Below are positions 1 through 5,893 of a DNA stretch of 6,638 bases, one piece after another. A program made the translations under genes and the position numbers. The stretch lies in the NCBI GenBank assembly GCA_011371465.1, contig DRQL01000156.1, positions 1 to 6,638 of the forward strand, in the 5' to 3' direction. The notes under the pieces were generated by a model, which worked only from the letters and a program-made list of their open reading frames with translations, did not search any database and was not told the DNA's origin. The DNA is from Gammaproteobacteria bacterium (GTDB lineage: Bacteria; Pseudomonadota; Gammaproteobacteria; DSM-19610). Within the stretch, counting starts at the first letter, position 1. Each line of letters opens with the position of its first letter.

Positions 1-523
1 AGCCGCGCGAGGACAGGTAGAAATGAAACACCAGGCGGATACAGGGACCGCCCGGGTGGCAGAACTCGCCACCGGCCTTCCAGCTGAACGGGCTGGTCTG
101 GCGTGGCGGGATGGGCCGGAACAGCGGCATACGCACATCGTACATGCCCATGCGGTAGGCGAGCGCCGAGAACAGGCGGTCGCGGATGCGGTGCTGGAAA
201 TGGGCGCGTTGCAGCGCATCCAGCCGGGTGTAATTGGGTCCGCCCACCAGGTAGGCCATGTAGGCAAAATCGAAAAAGCGTGCCGCCTGCTCCTCCATCA
301 GGCTGACAATGGCGGCCGGGTCACTCGGGTCGTCGACGCCGGACATATCCTGCAGCCAGTACAGGCTGGATTCCAGCAGGTCGATGGCATTGGGCAGGGA
401 TCGCCGCACCGGTACCGCCCCGGGATTGCCGAAATAGGCCGCCGCGGGCAGCGGCAGCAGCAACAGGACCAGCAGGGCCGCCAGGAGCGGACGGGAATGT
501 TTTGCCAGCACCAGGCCGCTCAC
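1..523 (-). CDS. MlaC/Ttg2D-like periplasmic protein, 3' part cut by the window edge
   Basis: Reading leftwards from a GTG at 523-521, the frame stays open for 174 codons and runs off the left edge. The start is supported by TGAGG about 5 nt upstream, which overlaps the TGA stop of the GTPase gene. Residues 11-29 are a Leu/Ala-rich signal peptide ending PAAA before YFG, so the product should be periplasmic. The mature part resembles the N-terminal half of MlaC/Ttg2D proteins: a helix ending in LMEEQAARFFDF (residues 75-86), then a YMAYLVGG segment (88-95) and an Arg-rich helix (105-124). In the family the equivalent region reads roughly P-Y-F-D-F..M...V.G. MlaC shuttles phospholipids between outer and inner membrane. 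No mlaD, mlaE or mlaF is visible here, so this may be a specialised paralogue. Two cysteines (155 and 161) could form a disulfide. The fold is inferred from pattern, not from an alignment. Confidence 0.65.
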   Translation of the reverse strand, partial: MSGLVLAKHSRPLLAALLVLLLLPLPAAAYFGNPGAVPVRRSLPNAIDLLESSLYWLQDMSGVDDPSDPAAIVSLMEEQAARFFDFAYMAYLVGGPNYTRLDALQRAHFQHRIRDRLFSALAYRMGMYDVRMPLFRPIPPRQTSPFSWKAGGEFCHPGGPCIRLVFHFYLSSRG

Positions 524-530
524 CGGAACC

Positions 531-2039
531 TCAGACGGGCTGTTCCCGCGGGATCACTTCGCCAGTGACCGCTTCGTTCTCGACCGGCTCCGCCTCTTCC
601 TCGATGGGGCGTTTGCCGGACGGGTCGGTGAAACGATCGTTCAGAACCTGCACCAGCCGGTTGGCATCGGCCACAATGCGGGTCAGCGCCCGGCGATTGC
701 GCCGCGTCCAGCCGGCCGGGTCCGGGTCGAAGATGCTGCGCCAGACACGGGTATTGCGCCGGAACGCACGTGCCAGGCGCTCACCCTCTTCTTCGCTGTA
801 GCGCGTGGAGATCTCCTGCAGCACTTTTTTCGCCGCCCAGCCACGCGCGGAAAAATGCAGGTAGAACGTCAGCGCGGTCACCACGACGACCGCCGCCAGG
901 GAAAATAGCGGATTACCGAGTATCTGGTTGAAGCCGGATTTCATCGTGTCGGCCATGGCCGGCGGCAGCATCATGGCACTGACGCCGGCAGCAGCGGCAA
1001 TCGCCAGGAAGCCAATGTCCCAGCTCAGCACCTTGCGTCGCCAGCTTGCAACCAGGCCGCGGATCTCGGGCACATAATGCTCTTCGATTTCGTGTGCGCG
1101 TTTCTCCAGCGCGCCGACGATACGATAGGCCCGTTCGACACTGACCTGCTCGATACGCTGGTGAATATCGCTGAGATCCTGGTCGCGTTTCCACTCGAAA
1201 CGGCGGCGCAGGGCTTCGTTTTCGATCGGTACACCGGCCTCCGGATCATAGATGCTGTAGAAGCGACCGGCCGTCAGCCCTTCGCGCGCCAGCGCGCGCT
1301 GCCAGGCGCCGATCACCTCTTCGGGGTTGTCCTCCCGTGCCGTGGTGTCGATCTGGTTGAGGATGTACAGGAACTTGCTGCTGTCGGCACGATCCTTGGT
1401 GGCACCCACCAGGTGCGCCAGCGTGTCGCTCATGGCGCCCGGTTCCGGGTGGCGCGCATCGAACAGCACCAGCACCAGGTCGGAGAGGTCGATAATATGG
1501 TTGGTCAGGCGCAGGGTCGCCGAACGCTGTTCGTCCGCGTCAAACCCGGGGGAATCGATCAGGATGCGGCCCTTGAGGGCTTCGCTGCGGCAGGTTTTCA
1601 GCTGCAGGTAGGCATCGACACGGCTGCCCTGGCCGGATTCGACCCGGTCCAGTTCTTCACTGGTCCGGTAGAAGGGAAAACGCGGGTCGGCATCCAGCGC
1701 CACCCCCGGCAGGGTGCGTGCATTCTTCTCGCCGCCATAGCACATCACCGTAAACTTGTCGTCCACCGCCTGGTTGCCGGTGTCCTGCAACGGGTAGGAG
1801 ATATAGTTGTTGATGAAGGTGGACTTGCCGGCGGAAAAGGTGCCCAGCACGGAAATCAGCGGCCACCAGGAAATCTGCGTGGCATAGGATTCCGACGGCG
1901 CAAGCAGGCCCATGGCATAGCCGATGCGCGACAGCTGACGAAAACCCTCCACGGCCGACACCAGGACCGGGTTTTCCTCTTTCAGGTGCAGCTCAAGGCT
2001 CTTGAGCCGCTTGCGAATATTCTTGTCCGGGGCAAACAT
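531..2039 (-). CDS. Dynamin-like GTPase with two C-terminal membrane segments
   Basis: This 502-residue protein has the G motifs of a large GTPase: a P-loop GTFSAGKS (66-73), DSPG (162-165) as the G3 motif and NQID (228-231) as the G4 motif. Thr97 in DDKFTV is a candidate G2 residue. The spacing and the FSAGKSTFIN wording fit the dynamin superfamily better than small Ras-like or Era-like GTPases. A helical region follows (about 280-335), then two hydrophobic segments (about 342-360 and 376-395) forming a likely hairpin. A charged helical tail (400-470) and an acidic C-terminus complete it. Bacterial dynamin-like proteins bind, tubulate or fuse membranes on GTP hydrolysis; the paired segments would insert this one in the inner membrane with the GTPase domain in the cytoplasm. 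The ATG lies 13 nt after the stop of the coiled-coil membrane gene, which suggests co-translation and perhaps partnership. The substrate membrane is unknown. Confidence 0.9.
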   Translation of the reverse strand: MFAPDKNIRKRLKSLELHLKEENPVLVSAVEGFRQLSRIGYAMGLLAPSESYATQISWWPLISVLGTFSAGKSTFINNYISYPLQDTGNQAVDDKFTVMCYGGEKNARTLPGVALDADPRFPFYRTSEELDRVESGQGSRVDAYLQLKTCRSEALKGRILIDSPGFDADEQRSATLRLTNHIIDLSDLVLVLFDARHPEPGAMSDTLAHLVGATKDRADSSKFLYILNQIDTTAREDNPEEVIGAWQRALAREGLTAGRFYSIYDPEAGVPIENEALRRRFEWKRDQDLSDIHQRIEQVSVERAYRIVGALEKRAHEIEEHYVPEIRGLVASWRRKVLSWDIGFLAIAAAAGVSAMMLPPAMADTMKSGFNQILGNPLFSLAAVVVVTALTFYLHFSARGWAAKKVLQEISTRYSEEEGERLARAFRRNTRVWRSIFDPDPAGWTRRNRRALTRIVADANRLVQVLNDRFTDPSGKRPIEEEAEPVENEAVTGEVIPREQPV

Positions 2040-2052
2040 GTCTTTTCTCTGG

Positions 2053-2661
2053 TCACCAGGGCATAAAATTGTTCATGAACCGCATGGGTCCGGATACGTT
2101 CTCGATATTGCGACCCATGGTCTGGGTGTCGTAGCGCATGTGATACATGGTGTAGGACATGGAATCGATCGACTGATTCATCTCCCGCATACTGATCACG
2201 ATGGCGCCCATTGCTGCATTCTGCTCCTTGATGTCGTGACTCATCTGTTCCATGTAGCCCGTCATCTTCACCATATTCCTGGACACGGTGTTCATGTTGT
2301 TCGTGGTAGACGAAAAGTTCTGGTTAATGTTCACCATGCTGATCGATATCGCCTCCATCTGGCCGACGATGTGTCCGATGTCGTTGGTCAGTTTGTAGAT
2401 CAGAAAAAACCCGTAGGCCGCCAGTACCACGAAGGCCAGCATGGTCGGGTATACCACCAGCTCCCAACGCCGCGCACTGGCCTCGAAGCTGCGTGCGAAC
2501 TGGCTCATGTACTGGGCCATGTCCGTGAGCAGCAACTGTTCCGCCTCCTTGGCGGCTTCCTCGACGACCTCGTCGTCTATGTGCTCATGCTCCGGCACCG
2601 CACCCTGCTCCGCGGTGTCACCCGGAGTCGTTGCAGGTCCGGTTTCCTTTTCCTCTGCCAT
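2053..2661 (-). CDS. Single-pass membrane protein with a Met-rich coiled coil
   Basis: I do not recognise a named family. The 202-residue protein has an acidic N-terminus (1-45), an amphipathic stretch (46-66), one hydrophobic membrane segment (about 69-89) and a C-terminal helix of about 100 residues. From residue 102 to 200 there are 17 methionines, and every interval between them is 3, 4, 7, 11 or 14. They therefore sit on the a and d positions of one unbroken heptad register, together with Ile105, Ile112, Val126, Ile144, Ile154, Ile165 and Ile186. The chain ends in an aromatic GPMRFMNNFMPW. GGAG lies 9 nt before the ATG. The stop is 13 nt before the GTPase start, so the two products are probably made together, and this could be a membrane-bound partner or oligomerisation platform for the GTPase. 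MCP-like signalling proteins also have long coiled coils, but no signalling-tip motif is seen. The reading frame is secure; the function is unknown. Confidence 0.85.
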   Translation of the reverse strand: MAEEKETGPATTPGDTAEQGAVPEHEHIDDEVVEEAAKEAEQLLLTDMAQYMSQFARSFEASARRWELVVYPTMLAFVVLAAYGFFLIYKLTNDIGHIVGQMEAISISMVNINQNFSSTTNNMNTVSRNMVKMTGYMEQMSHDIKEQNAAMGAIVISMREMNQSIDSMSYTMYHMRYDTQTMGRNIENVSGPMRFMNNFMPW

Positions 2662-2699
2662 GCGAGCCTACTCCGCTACACCACTGCGTAATGCAGGCA

Positions 2700-3632
2700 T
2701 CAACCACCCGCCTGCCGCAGGCTCATCTCCAGCTGGCCGGCACGCCTGGCATCCAGGCGGTACACCACGTCCAGCAGCGCACGCGCCTGCGCACGGTCAC
2801 CCTGCGCCGTCAACAGCTCGATCGCGTGCGCATAGGCGTTCACCGCTTCGGGCTTCCTCCGGATACTGAAGTACAGGTTGCCCATCTCGCCCCATACTTC
2901 CGCATGTTCGGGCCAGTTTTCCGACAGGATCCGGTACGCCTGCAGGGCCGCCTGGATATCGCGCTTCCAGAAGTAGGCGCGGGCCAGCTCGAGTTGCTGC
3001 TGGAATACGGTGTCCGAATCTGCGGTTTCCGGCTCGCCGGCCGGCTGCGGTGGTTCTGCGACAGCCGGTGCAGTTTCTGCAGCGGTCTGTGTCTGTACAT
3101 CCACGCTTGCCGTGATCTCTTCAGCAGTGTTCGCCACCACCGGCTGCATTGCCTCTGCTTCAGCCGCAACAGCGGCGTCGGGTGACTCCGTTTCGGCCGA
3201 CGGCCTGGAATCGGCAACCGCCGCATCAGGCGCAGGGCTTACGGCAACCGGAGCGGCAGCCGTCACGGCACCGCCTTGTTCAGGATTGCCGGCAGGTTCA
3301 GCAATGGCTGTCTCCGCGGAAGTATCCGGTTCCACCACCGGCGACTGCCCTGCGGATACCGGCGCAACCTGTTCCGGTGCAACAATCCCCTGATCGACCT
3401 CGACGGATTCCACCTCTACCGGCGGCGCAAGGGGAGCATCACGATCGGCCTCGGGATCAGGGACCGCGGCCGCCGGTTTATCCACCACTGCCGGAGCACG
3501 GCTCACCGCCGTGGGTGCCGGTTTTGAAAACCACTGCGGAAACAGTTCCACACGGTTCATGTAGAAGAAAAATGCGAGAACAATGAACGTGATCAGCAGT
3601 CCGTGACTTAATATTTTCTGTACGAGTTTCAT
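2700..3632 (-). CDS. Membrane-anchored TPR protein with long Ala/Pro/Glu linker
   Basis: The 310-residue product has a short basic N-terminus and one hydrophobic anchor (about 9-25) with no clear signal-peptidase site, so it should stay in the inner membrane. A low-complexity linker of about 170 residues follows (36-205), rich in Ala, Pro, Val and Glu, as in TonB-like spacers that cross the periplasm. The C-terminus carries two TPR-like helix pairs, roughly 210-243 (LARAYFWKRDIQAALQAY) and 244-278 (MGNLYFSIRRKPEAVNAYAHA), and a partial third (279-307). TPRs bind partner proteins, so this may be a scaffold. Its ATG overlaps the stop of the upstream gene as ATGA, and a strong GGGGGGAGGG site lies 7 nt before it, indicating coupled translation. 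The partner is unknown. The linker could also be a binding region for the Gly/Tyr-rich products nearby. Confidence 0.85.
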   Translation of the reverse strand: MKLVQKILSHGLLITFIVLAFFFYMNRVELFPQWFSKPAPTAVSRAPAVVDKPAAAVPDPEADRDAPLAPPVEVESVEVDQGIVAPEQVAPVSAGQSPVVEPDTSAETAIAEPAGNPEQGGAVTAAAPVAVSPAPDAAVADSRPSAETESPDAAVAAEAEAMQPVVANTAEEITASVDVQTQTAAETAPAVAEPPQPAGEPETADSDTVFQQQLELARAYFWKRDIQAALQAYRILSENWPEHAEVWGEMGNLYFSIRRKPEAVNAYAHAIELLTAQGDRAQARALLDVVYRLDARRAGQLEMSLRQAGG

Positions 3633-4462
3633 TGTTTGCCCTCCCCCCGTTGCTGTTGCAGGCCACGCTGTTCCGGGTTGCCCACGGTCCCCGGCGGCAT
3701 AACCGCGGGAACGCCGTCCATACCAGCTGCGTCGATCCGCTGGTAGTCTGCCGGCACCCTGAACAGGGATGCCGCCTGTGCGCCGACGCGAATATCACGC
3801 AGTTCGCGGTACTTGCCATCCGGCAGTTCTTCACGCACCACGATCTGCAACTCGGGATCATACCAGCGGGTGGAGGTCTGCTTTTTGCCGTCCGGTTGTG
3901 TAACCGTCATTGCCCAGCGTTCGGCACGACGCCCGTTGCGTGTTTCCAGTCCCGTCGGCCGCAATTCGTACACACCGCCATCCGGCCACTCCTGGCGCAA
4001 CGGCATGTGTCGTTCGTTATCCATCCAGTGCAGGCTGCGTTCCTGCCCTTCTTTCACCATCTCCCATTTCGTGGCCCTTCTGCCGAACAGCGACTCACTG
4101 CCCAGTACGCGGCATTTTGCCGCGGGTACCCAGGTGCAGGGACTGGATTCGGCCGGTGGCAACATGGGGTTACCCATAGCACCTTCCGGCATGCGGCGCA
4201 GCATATAGCTTGCCGTTTGCGGAACCATGAGCAACAGACGATGATTCTTCATGTCGTATATCTCAACCATATGCAGGTTGTTTCTGTTGTACTCCAGGCG
4301 GACCTGGTTATCGCCAACATACACCTGCGCTTTTCTGCTCTCGCCATCCATTGCGGTCTGCACGGCCTGCGCGGAGAACTGTACATTGCTACGTTCCGCC
4401 GCTACCGAACAGCCAGCAGCACACAAACAACCGGCAAACAAAACCCCTGCAGCTCTTCTCAC
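3629..4462 (-). CDS. Exported DUF4412/LolA-like protein with internal duplication
   Basis: The best start is the GTG at 4462-4460, with GGGAG 8 nt upstream; an ATG at 4482 is in another frame. The first 22 residues form a signal peptide. Cys18 in AAGC could be a weak lipobox cysteine, giving a lipoprotein; otherwise cleavage near VAA at about residue 22 would release a soluble protein. Residues 44-90 (KAQVYVGDNQVRLEY, then LLLMVPQTASYM) resemble the beta-rich LolA/DUF4412 type, in which short strands follow a bound-metal or lipoprotein-sorting-like barrel. Cys109 and Cys117 may pair as a disulfide. Residues 127-168 and 177-222 are two copies of one unit. The C-terminus is Gln/Gly-rich. It is the first gene after the globule gene spacer and is translationally coupled to the TPR gene. 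Family assignment is by pattern only; the ligand is unknown. Confidence 0.8.
   Translation of the reverse strand: MRRAAGVLFAGCLCAAGCSVAAERSNVQFSAQAVQTAMDGESRKAQVYVGDNQVRLEYNRNNLHMVEIYDMKNHRLLLMVPQTASYMLRRMPEGAMGNPMLPPAESSPCTWVPAAKCRVLGSESLFGRRATKWEMVKEGQERSLHWMDNERHMPLRQEWPDGGVYELRPTGLETRNGRRAERWAMTVTQPDGKKQTSTRWYDPELQIVVREELPDGKYRELRDIRVGAQAASLFRVPADYQRIDAAGMDGVPAVMPPGTVGNPEQRGLQQQRGEGKQ
3785..4084 (-). repeat. Two-copy internal protein repeat in the DUF4412-like gene
   Basis: Each copy starts with GRRA (residues 127 and 177) and ends with PDG followed by ELR (160-168 and 214-222). In the closing 23 columns (W146-R168 against W200-R222), 11 residues are identical: W, D, E, R, E, P, D, G, E, L and R. 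The second copy has a 4-residue insertion between the two blocks. This looks like an old duplication of a beta-hairpin unit and not a recent DNA repeat. Confidence 0.75.
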
Positions 4463-4502
4463 GAGCCTTGCTCCCAGGTCATTCGGGAAATCCCGGGGCT
4501 AC

Positions 4503-4524
4503 GGATCTGCCCGATTGCAGACCC
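4503..4524 (-). other. Stem-loop in the spacer after the sulfur globule gene
   Basis: On the transcribed strand GGGTCTGC can pair with GCAGATCC (8 bp with one G-U) around the 6-nt loop AATCGG. It lies 16 nt after the TAA of the globule gene and 41 nt before the GTG of the next gene. No U-run follows, so it is not a standard intrinsic terminator. It could protect the 3' end of an abundant globule mRNA, or lower read-through into the genes downstream. A smaller CGGG/CCCG pair (4484-4495) follows. Confidence 0.4.
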
Positions 4525-4540
4525 GCTCCCGGAGATCAAC

Positions 4541-4981
4541 TTACTTGGCAGGTGCCTGCGGTGCAGCCGGTGCCTGCGGTGCGCCGTAGGGGCCGGCGCC
4601 GTAAGGACCCGGACCATAACCGGGACCCGGGCCATAACCAGGACCATAACCACCGTAGCCCGGGCCATAACCACCCCAGCCGGGACCATAGCCGTACGGG
4701 CCGTAGCCACCATAGTTGCGACCATAGTAGTCGTTGTAACCACGACCATAGCCACGACCGTAACCACGACCACTGCCGCGACCGCTGAAGTTCATGCTGA
4801 AGTCGCCGTCACCGAGCATATCGCCCATGCCGTCACCCCAGCCGTCGCCGCGATTACCCCAGCCGTTGTTACCCCAGCCGTTGTTGTTCCACGGACCCCA
4901 CCAGGCTTGCGCCGAAGTCACGGTCAACGCGGTAGCGCCAGCCAGCATTGCTGCAAGAACAGTCTTCTTTAACTTTACCAT
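4541..4981 (-). CDS. Sulfur globule protein-like secreted Gly/Tyr-rich protein
   Basis: The start chosen is the ATG at 4981, because GGAGGG lies 7 nt upstream and a clean signal peptide begins there: MVKLKK, a hydrophobic core, then SAQA with cleavage after Ala26. Longer in-frame starts up to 5032 would spoil the signal. The mature 120 residues contain 43 Gly and 16 Tyr and no Cys. They fall into a Trp/Asn/Gly block (27-49), a GDGMGDMLGDGD acidic block (49-60), an SGRG/GRGY Arg-Gly-Tyr block (66-82), a GYGPG-type repeat (89-133) and an Ala/Pro/Gln tail. This order matches the sulfur globule protein family (Sgp of Allochromatium), small exported proteins that coat periplasmic sulfur droplets. 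Frequent GGT and CGT codons suggest high expression. A general Gly-rich structural protein is the alternative, but the WNN-GWG start and the SGRG-RGYGRGY block favour Sgp. Confidence 0.8.
   Translation of the reverse strand: MVKLKKTVLAAMLAGATALTVTSAQAWWGPWNNNGWGNNGWGNRGDGWGDGMGDMLGDGDFSMNFSGRGSGRGYGRGYGRGYNDYYGRNYGGYGPYGYGPGWGGYGPGYGGYGPGYGPGPGYGPGPYGAGPYGAPQAPAAPQAPAK
4579..4771 (-). repeat. Degenerate Gly-Tyr repeat tract in the globule gene
   Basis: Codons 71-135 repeat GRGY, then GYGP/GPGY units with period 4 to 6 residues, visible in the DNA as recurring ccataacc and ccgtaacc blocks on the plus strand. Unit length and third bases vary, so the tract is an expanded coding repeat and not a perfect satellite. 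It is prone to length variation between strains. Confidence 0.8.
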
Positions 4982-4988
4982 TTCGGTA

Positions 4989-4994
4989 CCCTCC
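4989..4994 (-). promoter_or_regulatory. Strong ribosome binding site of the globule gene
   Basis: GGAGGG on the transcribed strand ends 7 nt before the ATG at 4981. It decides the start over the longer in-frame ORF that begins at 5032. A small GTTTT/AAAAC pair (4999-5011) sits just upstream and might affect the leader. Confidence 0.75.
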
Positions 4995-5117
4995 GAACGT
5001 TTTCTCAAAACAGCACGGAACACCCGCGCCACCGATTGCTCCCCTGTGAACTGCCTCCAGTACGAAAAACGAGGGGAACAACGTTCTTCGCCAGCGATCC
5101 TGATCTCACCCTTCAGT

Positions 5118-5158
5118 ACGGTGGACCGTTTTTATAATCCTGTAACCGTTGTGCTTTA
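5118..5158 (-). promoter_or_regulatory. Possible promoter and palindrome upstream of the globule gene
   Basis: The 173-nt gap between the upstream membrane-protein gene (TAA at 5158-5156) and the globule start is the longest non-coding stretch in the window. On the transcribed strand it holds TATAAA (5136-5131), a good -10 element in an AT-rich patch. No TTGACA-like -35 lies 16 to 18 nt upstream; the sequence there is GGTAAAGC, so an activator or another sigma factor may be needed. The inverted repeat ACGGT-CC-ACCGT (5129-5118) would overlap the expected start site and could be an operator. A further short pair GAAC/GTTC lies at 5076-5086. This is a prediction from sequence only. Confidence 0.3.
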
Positions 5159-5878
5159 CCAGGCACCCGGGCCCACGAAGCCGGGATACCCGTAACCGTA
5201 ACCACCACCGGGCCAGCGACCGGCGTATCCGCCCGGTCCTGCATAGGGCGCTGCCCCGTAGTAACCCGGGTAGGCCCCTGCCCAGGGATTTGCACCGTTT
5301 TCCCCGAAGCTGCTTCCTGCAGGACGATCGTAGGGTGCAACCGGCCAGGCAGGTGGTGGCGCCGGGGCCACCGGCACCGGCGCGGCACGTTGATTTTCCC
5401 GGGCCTTGCGTGGCGATTCATTCAGCGGCCGGTACTGGCCGCTACCGGGAGGCTGCACATACTGCGGCCGCTGCTGCTGCGGTTGTCCCCAGCTCCCGGA
5501 CTGGCGCTGCCTGCTGCTACTGCGCCTGCCGGCAGTCGCTGCCGGTGATTGCCGTACGGCCCACGGATTGCCGGGGTCAGCGCTCGGCGGAGCCGCCTGC
5601 GGCTGCACATAGACAGGTGGCTGATAGACCTGCTGTCCGCTGACGGGCGGAACCCCCTGCCGGGGCCACTGGTCGGCAGGAATCTGCACCACAATGGCCT
5701 GCCTGGGTTTTTCATCCCCGGACTTCTGTTCAGCCACCTGTGCATCATCCGCATCTCCACCACAACTGCGCACCGCCATGATCAGCAGCAGGAGTACGGC
5801 ACCGGCAATGACTGCATGCCGGGGTTTCCAGAACCCCTGCTGCTGTACAGTCACCTGCTCGCCATTGTCCGCTGCCAT
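5156..5878 (-). CDS. Membrane-anchored Pro/Gln-rich protein with Gly/Tyr-rich tail
   Basis: I recognise no named family. The 240-residue product has a short cytoplasmic N-terminus, one hydrophobic anchor (about 21-37, followed by RSCGG) and an otherwise low-complexity exported region. That region contains a short ordered-looking piece (AIVVQIPADQWPRQG, 61-75), a Pro/Gln/Ser/Arg-rich stretch (76-165), an Ala/Pro spacer (165-182) and a Gly/Tyr/Pro-rich tail (191-240) with PGYYGAAPY and GGYGYGYPG. The tail composition is close to the GYGP tract of the globule protein downstream. A short NPWA motif occurs twice (104-107 and 197-200). The ATG has AGAGGGG just upstream and lies 15 nt after the stop of the preceding gene. 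It could tether globule coat protein to the inner membrane; this is inference from shared composition. Confidence 0.8.
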   Translation of the reverse strand: MAADNGEQVTVQQQGFWKPRHAVIAGAVLLLLIMAVRSCGGDADDAQVAEQKSGDEKPRQAIVVQIPADQWPRQGVPPVSGQQVYQPPVYVQPQAAPPSADPGNPWAVRQSPAATAGRRSSSRQRQSGSWGQPQQQRPQYVQPPGSGQYRPLNESPRKARENQRAAPVPVAPAPPPAWPVAPYDRPAGSSFGENGANPWAGAYPGYYGAAPYAGPGGYAGRWPGGGYGYGYPGFVGPGAW

Positions 5879-5893
5879 ACACCCCTCTTCAGC

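Noticed and set aside
23..568. Plus-strand open frame at the left end
   Set aside because: The minus strand carries a signal peptide, a ribosome site and an MlaC-like pattern; the plus frame gives a His/Gln/Arg-rich nonsense-like product.
1077..2066. Plus-strand open frame of 329 codons opposite the GTPase gene
   Set aside because: The minus strand encodes all GTPase motifs across this span; the plus-strand product shows no recognisable domain.
2002..2691. Plus-strand His-rich open frame of 229 codons
   Set aside because: The histidines are the antisense reading of ATG/Met codons in the Met-rich coiled-coil gene, so it is a mirror of that composition and not a metal-binding protein.
4579..4771. 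Repeated ccataacc units considered as a CRISPR or intergenic satellite
   Set aside because: The units lie in frame inside a coding sequence, have no regular spacers and vary at third positions.
3632..4972. Long plus-strand open frame (446 codons) opposite the globule and DUF4412-like genes
   Set aside because: It is a shadow of high-GC coding DNA. Its product is Thr/Ala/Val or Cys/Arg/His repetitive with no signal or domain, and the minus-strand genes have clear starts, ribosome sites and motifs.
4982..5032. Upstream extension of the globule protein to residue MARVFRAV
   Set aside because: It would put 17 extra residues before a perfect signal peptide, and the ribosome site lies inside it just before the ATG at 4981.
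5118..5138. Plus-strand hairpin ACGGTGGACCGT followed by five T, resembling a terminator
   Set aside because: The loop would be only 2 to 4 nt, the stem is weak, and no plus-strand gene ends here; it is more simply read as a palindrome beside a minus-strand TATAAA.
5131..5158. FliA-type (sigma-28) promoter reading TAAA-N15-GATTATAA
   Set aside because: The -10 part matches only about five of eight consensus positions, and no motility genes are nearby.
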